Assembly (NCBI GenBank): GCA_027596035.1
Contig: JADGJA010000813.1
Span: forward strand, 1-10,317
Direction of reading: 5' to 3'
DNA length: 10,317 bases
From: Thoreauomyces humboldtii
Lineage: Eukaryota; Chytridiomycota; Chytridiomycetes; Spizellomycetales; Powellomycetaceae
Below are positions 1 through 6,780 of this stretch, piece after piece. Every line of letters starts with the position of its first letter. Positions within the stretch are counted from its first letter, which is position 1. The position numbers were made by a program, and so were the translations under genes. A model generated the notes under the pieces. It ran no database searches, was not told the DNA's origin, and saw only the letters and a list, made by a program, of their open reading frames with translations.

Positions 1-1
1 A

Positions 2-97
2 TCTTCTGCCGATGACGCTGTCGACTCCATAGCTACCGCGATCACCAGCCTCGGAGAGGGAGCGACGGCATCGACGCAGGCAGCTGATTTCATGTAA
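2..97 (+). CDS. Possible 3' end of a gene cut by the window edge (unrecognised)
   Basis: The second frame is open from the first base to a TAA at 95-97 and reads SSADDAVDSIATAITSLGEG followed by ATASTQAADFM. The composition (Ala, Ser, Thr, Asp) and codon use look protein-like. With only 31 residues and no known motif, this could equally be chance or another relic like those downstream. No function is suggested. Confidence 0.2.
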   Translation, partial: SSADDAVDSIATAITSLGEGATASTQAADFM

Positions 98-315
98 CTT
101 GATCCGCCAACGGAACCAGCCGGCGAGGGCTAGATGAGAACTTCAAGACATGCGTTCAGAAAGTCGGGATGGTCCTCGGCGCGGAAAGTCCTCGGTATGG
201 GGAAAGACAGACTGCGTAAACGATATTCTTAGGTCTCCCATTCTTACCGCCCTTTGTGTTTGCGCCTAACAGGTATGCTCCTGACTGTTGCGCCCCACTC
301 AACTAAAAGATTTGA

Positions 316-900
316 TCCAAATTTCACGGACTCGGCCAGCCCATGCACTCAGATTCCGATCTCCTGAAAGTGCAGAAAGTCAAACGTGAATCGGACGATC
401 ACAGTTCCGGCCATCCCATGTACTCGGATAGCGATCTCCTCGACACGTAGAAGAACAAACGTGAACCGGAGAAGGAGGAAGAACCTTCGTCTCTGGACTC
501 GAAAGAGCCACCAGCCTTCAAGTTCAACGCCGCAGCTGCAGAATTTGTTCGAGGGTTGGCCCTTACGAGAATCGTCTGTCTGAGGGCCGTGTTGCAGCGA
601 ATCAGGAAAGAGGGTTATGACGAAACACGAAAGTGATGACACTCTCGAAATTCTGAATTGGCTCAAACTGAACTCATACGTTTGGGCAAGATTGTCTCGA
701 ACCCACTCCACTTCACCATTTCAATCCCACTCAAGAGAGTCACCGAGGGGGACCGGGTCTAACCCTAAGCCTCGACCAAAAGGAAAGGGCTCGAGAAGGC
801 CTTGTCTTCTGAGAACTCGATGAGCCAGTCCATCGTGCCAAACTTGGCCGGAACTTCCGAGGAGGTGCAGACCTCTTCGATCCTTTTCCTTTTTCAGTAG
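316..900 (+). pseudogene. Decayed protein-coding frame with 25-residue tandem repeat (unrecognised)
   Basis: One frame reads protein-like over 195 codons but contains stops at 448 (TAG), 634 and 637 (TGA TGA), 760 and 766 (TAA TAA), ending at TAG 898-900. Protein-like blocks include two copies of a PMxSDSDLL motif, then FNAAAAEFVRGLALTRIV, SELAQTELIRLGKIV and STKRKGLEKAL. The same frame resumes after each stop, which is unlikely for random DNA and suggests point-mutation decay rather than shuffling. The stop at 448 aligns with a CAG at 373 in the sister repeat, so that stop arose by C to T. The TAA pair would read Gln-Pro-Gln, and the TGA pair Arg-Arg, under the same change. I recognise no family. 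Upstream (about 121-217) the same frame is also protein-like (ENFKTCVQKVGMVLGAE) and may be an earlier exon or fragment. Confidence 0.5.
334..483 (+). repeat. Two-copy in-frame tandem repeat, 75-bp unit
   Basis: Unit 1 covers 334-408 and unit 2 covers 409-483. Both translate in the same frame as 25 residues: GQPMHSDSDLL... and GHPMYSDSDLL..., followed by a matching KREx block (KVKRESD and KNKREPE). Several differences are synonymous or conservative (CAC/TAC, TCA/TCG, TCC/AGC). This indicates that the duplication was coding when its two halves diverged. Position 448-450 is TAG in unit 2 and CAG in unit 1. Confidence 0.75.
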
Positions 901-1180
901 TCCCACGTGAACCTATGTGTTTGTACAAGATGCTCCATCGTACTTCGTGCTAGGTCCAAGGTCGCCTTGATGACGAGTCACGAATACGTATGAGTCACAA
1001 CCTGTCGAGCTGCCCGTCGGCCGTCGGCGTTGCCGGTATCGCAATGGTGCTGATAGTCATCGGCCAAGTTTCCATCATATCTCGAACCGATCACATTCCG
1101 CTCCGCAACCGCAAAGACGATTTCGAGGAAGCGTATGGAGATCAGATCGACTCGCGCCCTTTTCAATTGGATCTCAGAAG
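901..1180 (+). other. Stretch without an identifiable gene, between two relics
   Basis: No frame is convincingly coding here. A hydrophobic run (AVGVAGIAMVLIVIGQVSII) is read in the third + frame at about 1020-1079. It could be a chance product of the local base composition or a membrane-segment remnant. No RNA gene, repeat or clear promoter was seen. Confidence 0.4.
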
Positions 1181-1676
1181 ATGGACCCTCCGTCGCATAG
1201 TCCGATATCGTCACAGCACGTCACTGGTGTCCCGTCGAAGCGGAAAATTGAGGGATCTTCCTTCTCCTCTTGTTTGCCTTCTGGACCCCGGCAAAACTCA
1301 TCACGCCACCTCTCGGAAGCTGGCCAGCATGCGAGGACCAAAAAGGAATTCCATGGACAATCCATTAAATGTTACGCAGAGAACAGGGAGCAACATCATA
1401 CGATTTTACAATCGACGAGAGCCATACTTTGCTTTGACGAATTTCGCCACATATCCGTTCAAGTACCCTAAGCTGGGTTGGTTCATTTCAACGGAGCACT
1501 TCTAGCAAGCTCACAGGTTTCACCTCCCTCGTATCCCCGACCAAAGACGGGCGGAAGCCAGATCGGAGGATGCGCCTGCTCCTACTCCAAAAAGAAAGAA
1601 GACGAGCGGGGGGGAGGGGGTTCCAGCTCTCTTCGATTGTCGACACCCAAGTCGATGTCAGTCCGCTAGAAGCTAG
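1181..1676 (+). pseudogene. NADAR-domain protein relic
   Basis: An ATG at 1181 opens a Ser/Pro-rich frame (MDPPSHSPISSQHV, then PSKRKIEG, a basic nuclear-signal-like patch). By about 1395 the protein-like reading has moved to another frame, so at least one frameshift or a lost splice lies between. From 1398 to 1520 the frame reads IRFYNRREPYFALTNF, ATYPFKYPKLGW, ISTEHF, stop, QAHRF. This is the N-terminal signature of NADAR domains (YbiA/RibX, formerly DUF1768): FY...PY..FTNF..YP......W.(S/T)xEHxxQAxKF. The stop at 1503-1505 sits exactly where a residue is expected between EHF and QA, and the frame then runs on to TAG 1674-1676 with low-complexity Pro/Lys/Glu sequence. NADAR enzymes act on ADP-ribosylated or riboflavin-pathway N-glycosidic substrates. 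Here the C-terminal part of the domain is not seen, so no activity is expected. Confidence 0.6.
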
Positions 1677-2045
1677 ACTCAATGAACTTAGTGGATCAGA
1701 AAAACAGACGAGGACAGCAATCGTGCAAAAAGAAGAGAGCACTAGCCGATGCAACGGTCGACTGTCAGACTTTGACGGACCACAGCCATAACATCAGCGC
1801 CGCAAAGCGCAAAGTTGGAAAGGGCCTTCATCTGCTAGTCGCTGGCTCGTGGGAGTCATGGCTCCTTACGATGGTCTTGTTTGGCGACTACCGTCTTCTG
1901 ACTGTGCCCAGCTGCGGTACCAGTACCTGCTTTTGCTCTAAACGAAGCCCCGAAAACTTGCAAAGCTCCCCGGCAAGGTTCTCAAGAAAACTTTAGCGAA
2001 GCTCACCAGCAAAGCGATGAACTCTAACCCTCAAGACCCTCATAA
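1677..2045 (+). other. Stretch without an identifiable gene; probable relic sequence
   Basis: Protein-like patches exist in more than one + frame, for example SRWLVGVMAPYDGLVWRLP and, after a TAA, a basic block KLAKLPGKVLKKTLAKLTSK near 1950-2010. No single frame is sustained and no family is recognised. It probably belongs to the same decayed coding material as its neighbours, but this is an inference. Confidence 0.3.
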
Positions 2046-2657
2046 CCTCCTTATCACTGGAGCTCCTCCAGAGTATACGGGGTCGTTTCTCAGTTCGACC
2101 GTCATTCCGAGCTATGGCCTGTACGTAGCCAGGTTTCCGGATCTATCAGTCCGCCCGGTTCGCTGACCCGGGAGATCGACAGTCAAAAGAGCCTTGTATC
2201 CAACGATATCATTGTCAAAAGCAATGGGTAGGTCTTTGTCGGAGCAGAGGTAAGTGACTCTCTAGATTCTTGCGAAAATGCCGGTCAGCGCAAGGCTATT
2301 GCCTCTCGTCTCCCATGTCACCGACATCGTGAACCCGGGCTACGCCGAGGACGGAAACGGCGTCTTCAAACCAAAGACGTCTTCAAGCTTCCTCTCTGTC
2401 CATGTCGTGGTGTTTCACCAAGGAATGACGGTGTTTTGCATTGGCGGCTCGAGAAGAACCGTGTCAGATGCCGCAAGTTCCCAGGGCATGATGATGCGGG
2501 ATGCCCGATGCGGAATGTCACGGACTTCATTTCGCGTCTCGAACTGACTGCACAAGCGACACACCTGGACCCAACCAATGTACCGATCAGAGGGCGGAAG
2601 GCACCTCAAAAGTTTCACTGGAGTCAATCCTGCGGGGATTCACACGGAAGGCGCTGA
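2046..2657 (+). pseudogene. Long frame with one internal stop (unrecognised relic)
   Basis: One + frame stays open from 2046, just after a TAA, to TGA at 2655-2657, interrupted only by TAG at 2229-2231. It is about 200 codons long. Protein-like parts are GSLTREIDSQKSLVSNDIIV before the stop, VFVGAEVSDSLDSCENAGQR just after it, and NVTDFISRLELTAQATHLDP near 2514-2573. A Cys/His-rich piece (RCRKFPGHDDAGCP, 2466-2507) loosely recalls a zinc knuckle, but its spacing (C-x5-H-x4-C) is not canonical. A C-to-T change in CAG would explain the TAG. No family is assigned. A competing reading is chance, since the middle (2330-2430) is Arg-rich and less convincing. A GTAAGT at 2250 could also be a splice donor. 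Confidence 0.35.
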
Positions 2658-3390
2658 ACCACGCCTGTCGATGCAAGCCGCATCTCGAACACCCGCTTTC
2701 AGATTGGACTTGATGGTCCCCGATGCCTTCTCGCACCGTGCCTGCCGTCTTGCTCCTTCTGCTCAACTGGGAATTGGACGATAGCAGGGCTGCTCGACCG
2801 GAGGGCTTCTTCGGAGCTCACGTTATGCAGCTGTCAACAGAATCGAACCTTGCCGAAGCCCCCCGTCTCCAGATAGTCCTGCGGGGAGGGAGTCCAGCAC
2901 TTTTCTGAGCGTCCGACGTTTTCTTTTGTTTGCCGACGTTTGTGACGAAGGTTTGACATCTGCGTTACCGCCCAAATTTCAGTGCTTCCTCGGCCCATGA
3001 CTTTCGTATCGTAATTGGGACCGACCACCTTCGAAGAACTCTCACACATTGGCCACGCACCTTGTGGTCCTTGTAGTCCGCGCCGTTCACACGCCGTCCA
3101 TACACTCAGACCGCACTCGCATATCAGCCGCGCGCAGGGGGCAGGTTCCACTACCACATGGAGCTGTCATTTGAACGACCACCTTCAGAAAGGTGATATT
3201 CTGGGCACTCGGTCCCGGAGAGCGCCAACCGGTCATCCGCGTCCTCATGACGTGTATCCTAGGCATCCTCATCATAGTCGCCGTCGTACGGGAGCTCCCC
3301 GTCTCCTACCATCAAAGGGGAGACGGAATTTTCGATGTTTGTCGGGTGTGACTCGCCCGGATCGTTCGCTGTCGCAGCGGCGGTGCCATC
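2658..3390 (+). other. Stretch without an identifiable gene
   Basis: Several overlapping open frames occur on both strands, but none holds a recognisable domain or consistent codon use. A hydrophobic piece (RVLMTCILGILIIVAVVREL) is readable on the + strand near 3238-3297. No tRNA, repeat or promoter was recognised. The sequence probably continues the relic field, without enough signal to delimit a gene. Confidence 0.35.
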
Positions 3391-3410
3391 GTACCTAGAC
3401 GTCTAGGTAC
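3391..3410. repeat. 20-bp perfect palindrome
   Basis: GTACCTAGACGTCTAGGTAC is identical to its reverse complement over all 20 bases, with no spacer. It lies just upstream of the GCR1_C-like relic and covers that frame's TAG at 3396-3398. It could be a binding site for a dimeric protein, a footprint of an element end, or chance. Confidence 0.8.
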
Positions 3411-3938
3411 AAAGCAGTGGTCTCCTCGGTAGTTGTTCCGTCTGTCACCTTACTGCCGTCCCCTGCAGTTTCGGATAACCTCACCATGACCGAGATCGCC
3501 AGCTTCACTGTCGCCATTGTCCACGCCACGATCGCAACCCTCTGGCGTGAATGGAAGGAGGGAGCAGACCGTTGACCACCAGTCCTTACTCTCGAAGAGC
3601 TCTAGAAGGTCTTGGAAAACGAAATCGCGCCCCGCACCTCCTCACAAGCACAATCCGTTTCCCGGCTCCCTGCCCCTTCGTCGCACCGACGCGCGCCAGG
3701 GCAGCGCAGCAAGTATCGATAGTACGTGTACACAGCACATCTTCTTCCTCCACGTGTACACTGGTACCCGTCCCGTGCTGTCGGCACTCGTGGTTCAGAC
3801 CGAAATGTACGGGAGCCCGCGGGTGGAAAGAAAACGGACCTGACACAGGGTTTTGGCCTGGAGGAGATGACCTCTGTACGCGACAAGCTCGCACCTTCTT
3901 CATCAAGTTGGCATTCAAGAGAAGTACTTGACGGATAG
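3399..3938 (+). pseudogene. Relic with a GCR1_C-like DNA-binding block
   Basis: The frame runs from just after TAG 3396 to TAG 3936-3938 with internal stops at 3573 (TGA), 3603 (TAG) and 3720 (TAG). It reads SSVVVPSVTLLPSPAVSDNL, then MTEIASFTVAIVHATIATLW (ATG at 3486), REWKEGADR, stop, PPVLTLEEL, stop, KVLENEIAPRTSSQAQSVSR. The TLWREWKEG...PPVLTLEEL arrangement matches the W-x-E-W/Y-x-x-G-x(n)-P-S/V-x-x-LE pattern I associate with the GCR1_C domain, found in fungal transcription factors and in Crypton-type tyrosine-recombinase elements. All three internal stops become Arg or Gln if one C-to-T change is undone. Further on, QGFGLEEMTSVRDKLAPSS is still in frame. No recombinase catalytic motif was found nearby, so a mobile-element origin is only possible. 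Confidence 0.4.
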
Positions 3939-4237
3939 AGTTTCACGCCTCTTCGCTTGACGACTACCTTCAGATGGTGTTTCTTGGCAGGGACTTCGCC
4001 TTCAGAGAGACGACGCCCTTTACGAGGCAGTTCCTCTCCACTGTTCACCCCCAAGTCAGGGCCCCACAGGAAACGCACCTTTCGGACGCTCGTACACCGC
4101 TAACGTGGGTCCGTCAAACACCTTTCGACAAGCAGGAACGAGTCGAACGCCAGGCATGTTCCGTGGACAGTGCTCTGGGTGGTCGTGGCAGGTATGCGGT
4201 TTCTTTGAAAGGTGACCGACCCGTTTTCCCGACCTAG
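3932..4237 (+). pseudogene. Coding-like fragment, probably 3' part of the preceding relic
   Basis: A frame offset from the preceding relic reads RIEFHASSLDDYLQMVFLGR, then DFAFRETTPFTRQFLSTV, ending with TAG at 4235-4237. Its codons are G/C-ending in about two thirds of cases over the first half. Across TGA 3929-3931 the same frame is open back to 3551 and reads ARTFFIKLAFKRST just before the stop. It may therefore continue the upstream relic after a frameshift near 3890. No domain is recognised. The opposite strand is also fairly open here, which lowers certainty. Confidence 0.3.
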
Positions 4238-4711
4238 GAAGGCAGATGCGCACTCACCACGCGTTTGACCTCATATTAGAAGGCCTTGCTGTGCGACGTC
4301 CCGGTTGCGTACCTGAGTTTTGCGAGGAATTGGGAACGACACGGGGAACTTCGGAACTTCGTGGGGGCCTCCTCTGCCGCAAGATAGCCTTTTTCTTTTG
4401 CGACAAAGCCAGCCGTCTGCCTGAGGTCCTCCTGGCCTTGCACTGTGCATTGTCGATGTTGATTGCGTTTAGGTTCCAATCCATTCTCTCCTTGCCTGAT
4501 TCAGCTTGCCTGCAAGCGGCGTGGGAAAATGGAGCACAGTAGCATTGCGCAGCTCGGAGGGCAAAAGGAGGTTCCTTGCTCCGGTTGGTGTGACACAGAG
4601 TTTACCGCCGTAGGGGTTGGATCCCCTACCGCCAGGACACGTGCGTCGTCATGAGGGACTCCGAACCGTGGTCCAGAGTGCCGGTAAGCGAGAGTCTCCA
4701 TGGAGGGAGGG
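4238..4711 (+). other. Stretch without an identifiable gene; distal upstream region of RPS2
   Basis: A frame of 98 codons at 4246-4542 (+) and frames on the other strand are present, but none shows a domain or persuasive codon use. No RNA gene was recognised. The tract GGTTCCAATCC at 4471-4481 lacks the conserved purine of a tRNA B box and has no flanking cloverleaf. The right part probably includes the far promoter of RPS2. Confidence 0.35.
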
Positions 4712-4719
4712 TTAGGGCT
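4712..4719 (-). promoter_or_regulatory. Telomere-like TTAGGG / ARCCCTAA box upstream of RPS2
   Basis: TTAGGGCT on the + strand is AGCCCTAA on the - strand. This fits the ARCCCTAA motif bound by Tbf1-type Myb factors, reported upstream of ribosomal-protein genes in many fungi. It lies about 130 bases before the donor of the probable 5'UTR intron and about 330 bases before the RPS2 start codon, a sensible promoter position. One eight-base match is weak evidence by itself, and a similar AACCCTAA occurs in relic DNA at 761-768. Confidence 0.35.
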
Positions 4720-4852
4720 GGATCTTTGGGGAAGCGTCCCGGCAGCCCCCCATGTCGTCCCTCCCGTACGAGGTGCTGGTTTCCCCCCCACTGAGCATGA
4801 ATACGGCCCCAAGAAGCTTTCAATCGACTAACGATCAGAAACAAACAGATCT

Positions 4853-5047
4853 GTAAGTGGCTACAGTCCATCCATCCGTCCATCCATCCATCCATCCGTC
4901 CGTCAGGGAGAGAGTACCTACGACCCTCTATCCGCACCAACAACCGGATCGCATATCCATCCATCCTACGTCGTCCTACTCTCTCTCCCTTGCAGGGGCC
5001 CATTCCTCAATTCGACCCCCCATTCTGACATTTCGCATTTCTTCCAG
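4853..5047 (+). other. RPS2: Probable 5'UTR intron of RPS2
   Basis: GTAAGT at 4853-4858 is a strong splice donor. At the other end, CTGAC (near 5025) followed by a pyrimidine-rich tract and TTCCAG ending at 5047 forms a good branch site and acceptor, one base before the ATG at 5049. The predicted intron is 195 bases. Leader introns ending right before the start codon are common in fungal ribosomal-protein genes. The segment would otherwise place stops and repeats in the leader. RNA evidence is not available here. Confidence 0.6.
4867..4904 (+). repeat. (TCCA/TCCG)n tetranucleotide microsatellite
   Basis: Nine and a half TCCA or TCCG units lie within the probable 5'UTR intron of RPS2. A second short block (ATCCATCCATCC) follows at about 4955-4966. 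Such arrays vary in length between strains. Confidence 0.9.
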
Positions 5048-5048
5048 C

Positions 5049-5611
5049 ATGGCTGACGCAGTATCGGCCGAAGGTCGTGGACGTGGTGGATTTGGCCGCG
5101 GAGGCGGTGACCGTGGACGCGGTGGAGACCGTGGACGTCGCGGTGACCGTGGCCGTGGACGCCGTGGAGGTAAATTGAAGTGAACCCAACCCCCAGCCCC
5201 ACCCGCACCGCGCTGCAGAGAGGACCGGGCAGTTAGGCAACAGAACACAGGACGGGGACAGAAGAGACCCAGGAGGTTGGACGAACGGCGACCTGAAGGA
5301 CAAAGGACAGACCGGTGGGATCTTCCGCGGAATTGTGAGGCCCGCTTTGCGGGCCAAACCGGGCCGACTCTCGACGGTGGACCGAACGGGCAAGGGGGCA
5401 ACGGTGGCGAATGCTGGACGATCGTTCCTCATGCCCATCCCTCTCCTCATCCCCAGGACGCAAGGACGATGCCGCCAAGGAGTGGGTTCCCGTCACCAAG
5501 CTCGGTCGTCTCGTAAAGGACGGCAAGATCAAGTCCATCGAGGAAATCTACCTCTTCTCGCTCCCCATCAAGGAGTTCCAGATCGTGGACTTCTTCCTTC
5601 CCAAGCTCAAG

Positions 5612-5646
<35 letters not shown>

Positions 5647-6222
5647 GACCCGCGCCGGACAGCGTACCCGTTTCAAGGCCTTTGTCGTCATCGGTGACTC
5701 GAACGGTCACGTCGGTCTCGGCGTCAAGTGCTCCAAGGAGGTCGCTACGGCCATCCGCGGCGCCATCATCCTCGCCAAGCTCTCGGTCATCCCCGTCCGT
5801 CGCGGCTACTGGGGAACCATCCTCGGCGAGCCCCACACGGTCCCCGCCAAGGTCACCGGCAAGTGCGGTTCCGTCCTCGCCCGTCTGGTCCCCGCCCCCC
5901 GCGGTACCGGCATCGTCGCCGCTCCCGTCCCCAAGAAGCTCCTCCAGCTCGCCGGCGTCCAGGACTGCTACACCACCGCCCGCGGTTCCACCAGGACCCT
6001 CGGAAACTTCGTCAAGGCCACCTTCATGGCCATCGGCAACACCTACGGTTTCCTCACCCCCGACCTCTGGGCCGAAACCAAGTTCTCCAGCTCGCCCTAC
6101 CAGCAGGTACGTGGACGGGATACTCCTGTGAACGTCCTCTCGCAGGTGCTTTACTTACGATTCCTTTTTTTCCCCGTTTCCAGTGGTCCGACTGGCTCGC
6201 CAAGACCGGCAAGCGCAACTAA
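5049..6222 (+). CDS. RPS2: 40S ribosomal protein S2 (uS5), three coding exons
   Basis: Coding exons are 5049-5169, 5457-6106 and 6184-6219 plus TAA, giving 269 residues, normal for eukaryotic uS5 (about 250-295). Residues 1-40 form an Arg/Gly-rich tail ([18 protein letters not shown]), a typical target for arginine methylation. The conserved core follows: [40 protein letters not shown], the S5 RNA-binding signature [19 protein letters not shown] with [20 protein letters not shown], then [11 protein letters not shown] and the C-terminal fold with [20 protein letters not shown]. The last exon encodes only [12 protein letters not shown]. The protein sits near the mRNA entry of the 40S subunit and acts in decoding accuracy. 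The start is fixed by the [10 protein letters not shown]-terminus directly after a splice acceptor. Codons are almost all C- or G-ending, as expected for high expression. It is intact. Confidence 0.97.
5170..5456 (+). other. RPS2: RPS2 intron 1 (287 bases)
   Basis: Donor GTAAAT at 5170 follows the RGG tail, and acceptor CCCCAG ends at 5456. Splicing joins a split glycine codon (G|GA) and gives [13 protein letters not shown], as expected for uS5. Without splicing, the frame hits TGA four codons after the exon end. The intron is long for this locus and contains a strong hairpin at 5339-5355. Confidence 0.9.
5339..5355 (+). ncRNA. Short perfect GC hairpin in RPS2 intron 1 (possible structured RNA)
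   Basis: GGCCCGC-TTT-GCGGGCC forms a seven-pair, all-GC stem with a three-base loop. Introns of ribosomal-protein genes often carry snoRNAs, but I see no C and D boxes and no convincing H/ACA layout. An RNA gene is therefore not claimed, only a stable hairpin that might influence splicing. Confidence 0.25.
6107..6183 (+). other. RPS2: RPS2 intron 2 (77 bases)
   Basis: Donor GTACGT at 6107 follows CAG CAG, and a pyrimidine-rich tract leads to TTTCCAG ending at 6183. The intron is phase 0 and leaves a 12-residue last exon. A CTTAC at about 6154 may be the branch site. An inner AG at 6144-6145 would give a C-terminus unlike uS5 and is less likely. Confidence 0.88.
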
Positions 6223-6780
6223 GCTGGATCCCACTGTTTTCGAGCTGCCTCTCAACTCGACAACACCCCTTTCGGTTACGTTTATCCCAAACGTGCCCGC
6301 TTTTGAAGACGCCTCCAACTACTATCCTCCCTTTGGGTGCATGACTTGATTCTTTTCTAATGAAAAAACGAAAAGGCAACAAGGCAACCCCTCATCCGGT
6401 TGTTTTTCCTTTGCTGCTTCAAACACGCGTTGCCTTTACTCGGGCTACCTTGGGAACGGGATCGGGCGTAGACAACATCGGGGATGGAGCATTTGAGCAA
6501 CAGTCTTCCGTGCGGTGCTTTGAGCAGCGGTGATGACTTTTGGCGTACCATGCAACTTTGCATTTGCATCATCGGACACCGGGTTGCCGTCGGCATGTGT
6601 CTTTCAAAGGCAGCGGGTTTGCAGTGTGCGGTTGCGCAGTGAAGGAAGAATAACCTGTCTCTCTTACCGGTATATGAAAGAATTTCCTCCCATCTTCCTC
6701 CCTCACCCCGTCAGGTTCCTGCTTCCACCCTTTCCACAGAGGTCGGCACTGCATATCCCGTCTCTTCCTCCTCCTCCTCC
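6223..6780 (+). promoter_or_regulatory. RPS2 3' region and ECI1-like promoter
   Basis: This 558-base gap has no credible gene. It should hold the RPS2 3'UTR: an A-rich stretch at 6357-6381 is a candidate for 3'-end formation, and there is no exact AATAAA there. It should also hold the promoter of the next gene. TATATGAAAG at 6671-6680 is a TATA-like element about 110 bases before the next ATG. A pyrimidine-rich tract runs from about 6684 to the start, ending in CTC/TCC triplets. Such tracts are common around fungal transcription starts. Confidence 0.45.

Noticed and set aside
349..711. 120-codon - strand frame over the tandem repeat
   Set aside because: The + strand frame carries the conservative substitutions between repeat copies, so the - strand frame is a shadow.
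2469..2504. Zinc-knuckle-like Cys/His cluster
   Set aside because: The spacing is C-x5-H-x4-C with the second Cys missing, too far from CCHC to call a domain.
3602..4078. 158-codon - strand frame opposite the GCR1_C-like relic and its 3' fragment
   Set aside because: It shows no recognisable motif, and the + strand reading has a domain-like block and better codon use. A - strand gene cannot be fully excluded.
4471..4481. GGTTCCAATCC resembling a tRNA T-arm/B box
   Set aside because: The conserved purine is replaced by C, and no acceptor or anticodon stems can be drawn around it.
4857..5183. Continuous frame joining the TCCA repeats to the RPS2 N-terminus
   Set aside because: It would need a non-ATG start, would translate a microsatellite, and would end in intron 1. 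The splice signals explain the region better.
5447..5836. Antisense open frame of 129 codons across RPS2 exon 2
   Set aside because: It overlaps highly conserved uS5 coding sequence, and its acidic low-complexity protein is a codon-bias shadow.
6107..6145. Alternative shorter intron 2 of RPS2 using AG at 6144-6145
   Set aside because: It would add a hydrophobic tail from the pyrimidine tract and lose the natural C-terminus. The AG at 6182-6183 follows the better tract.
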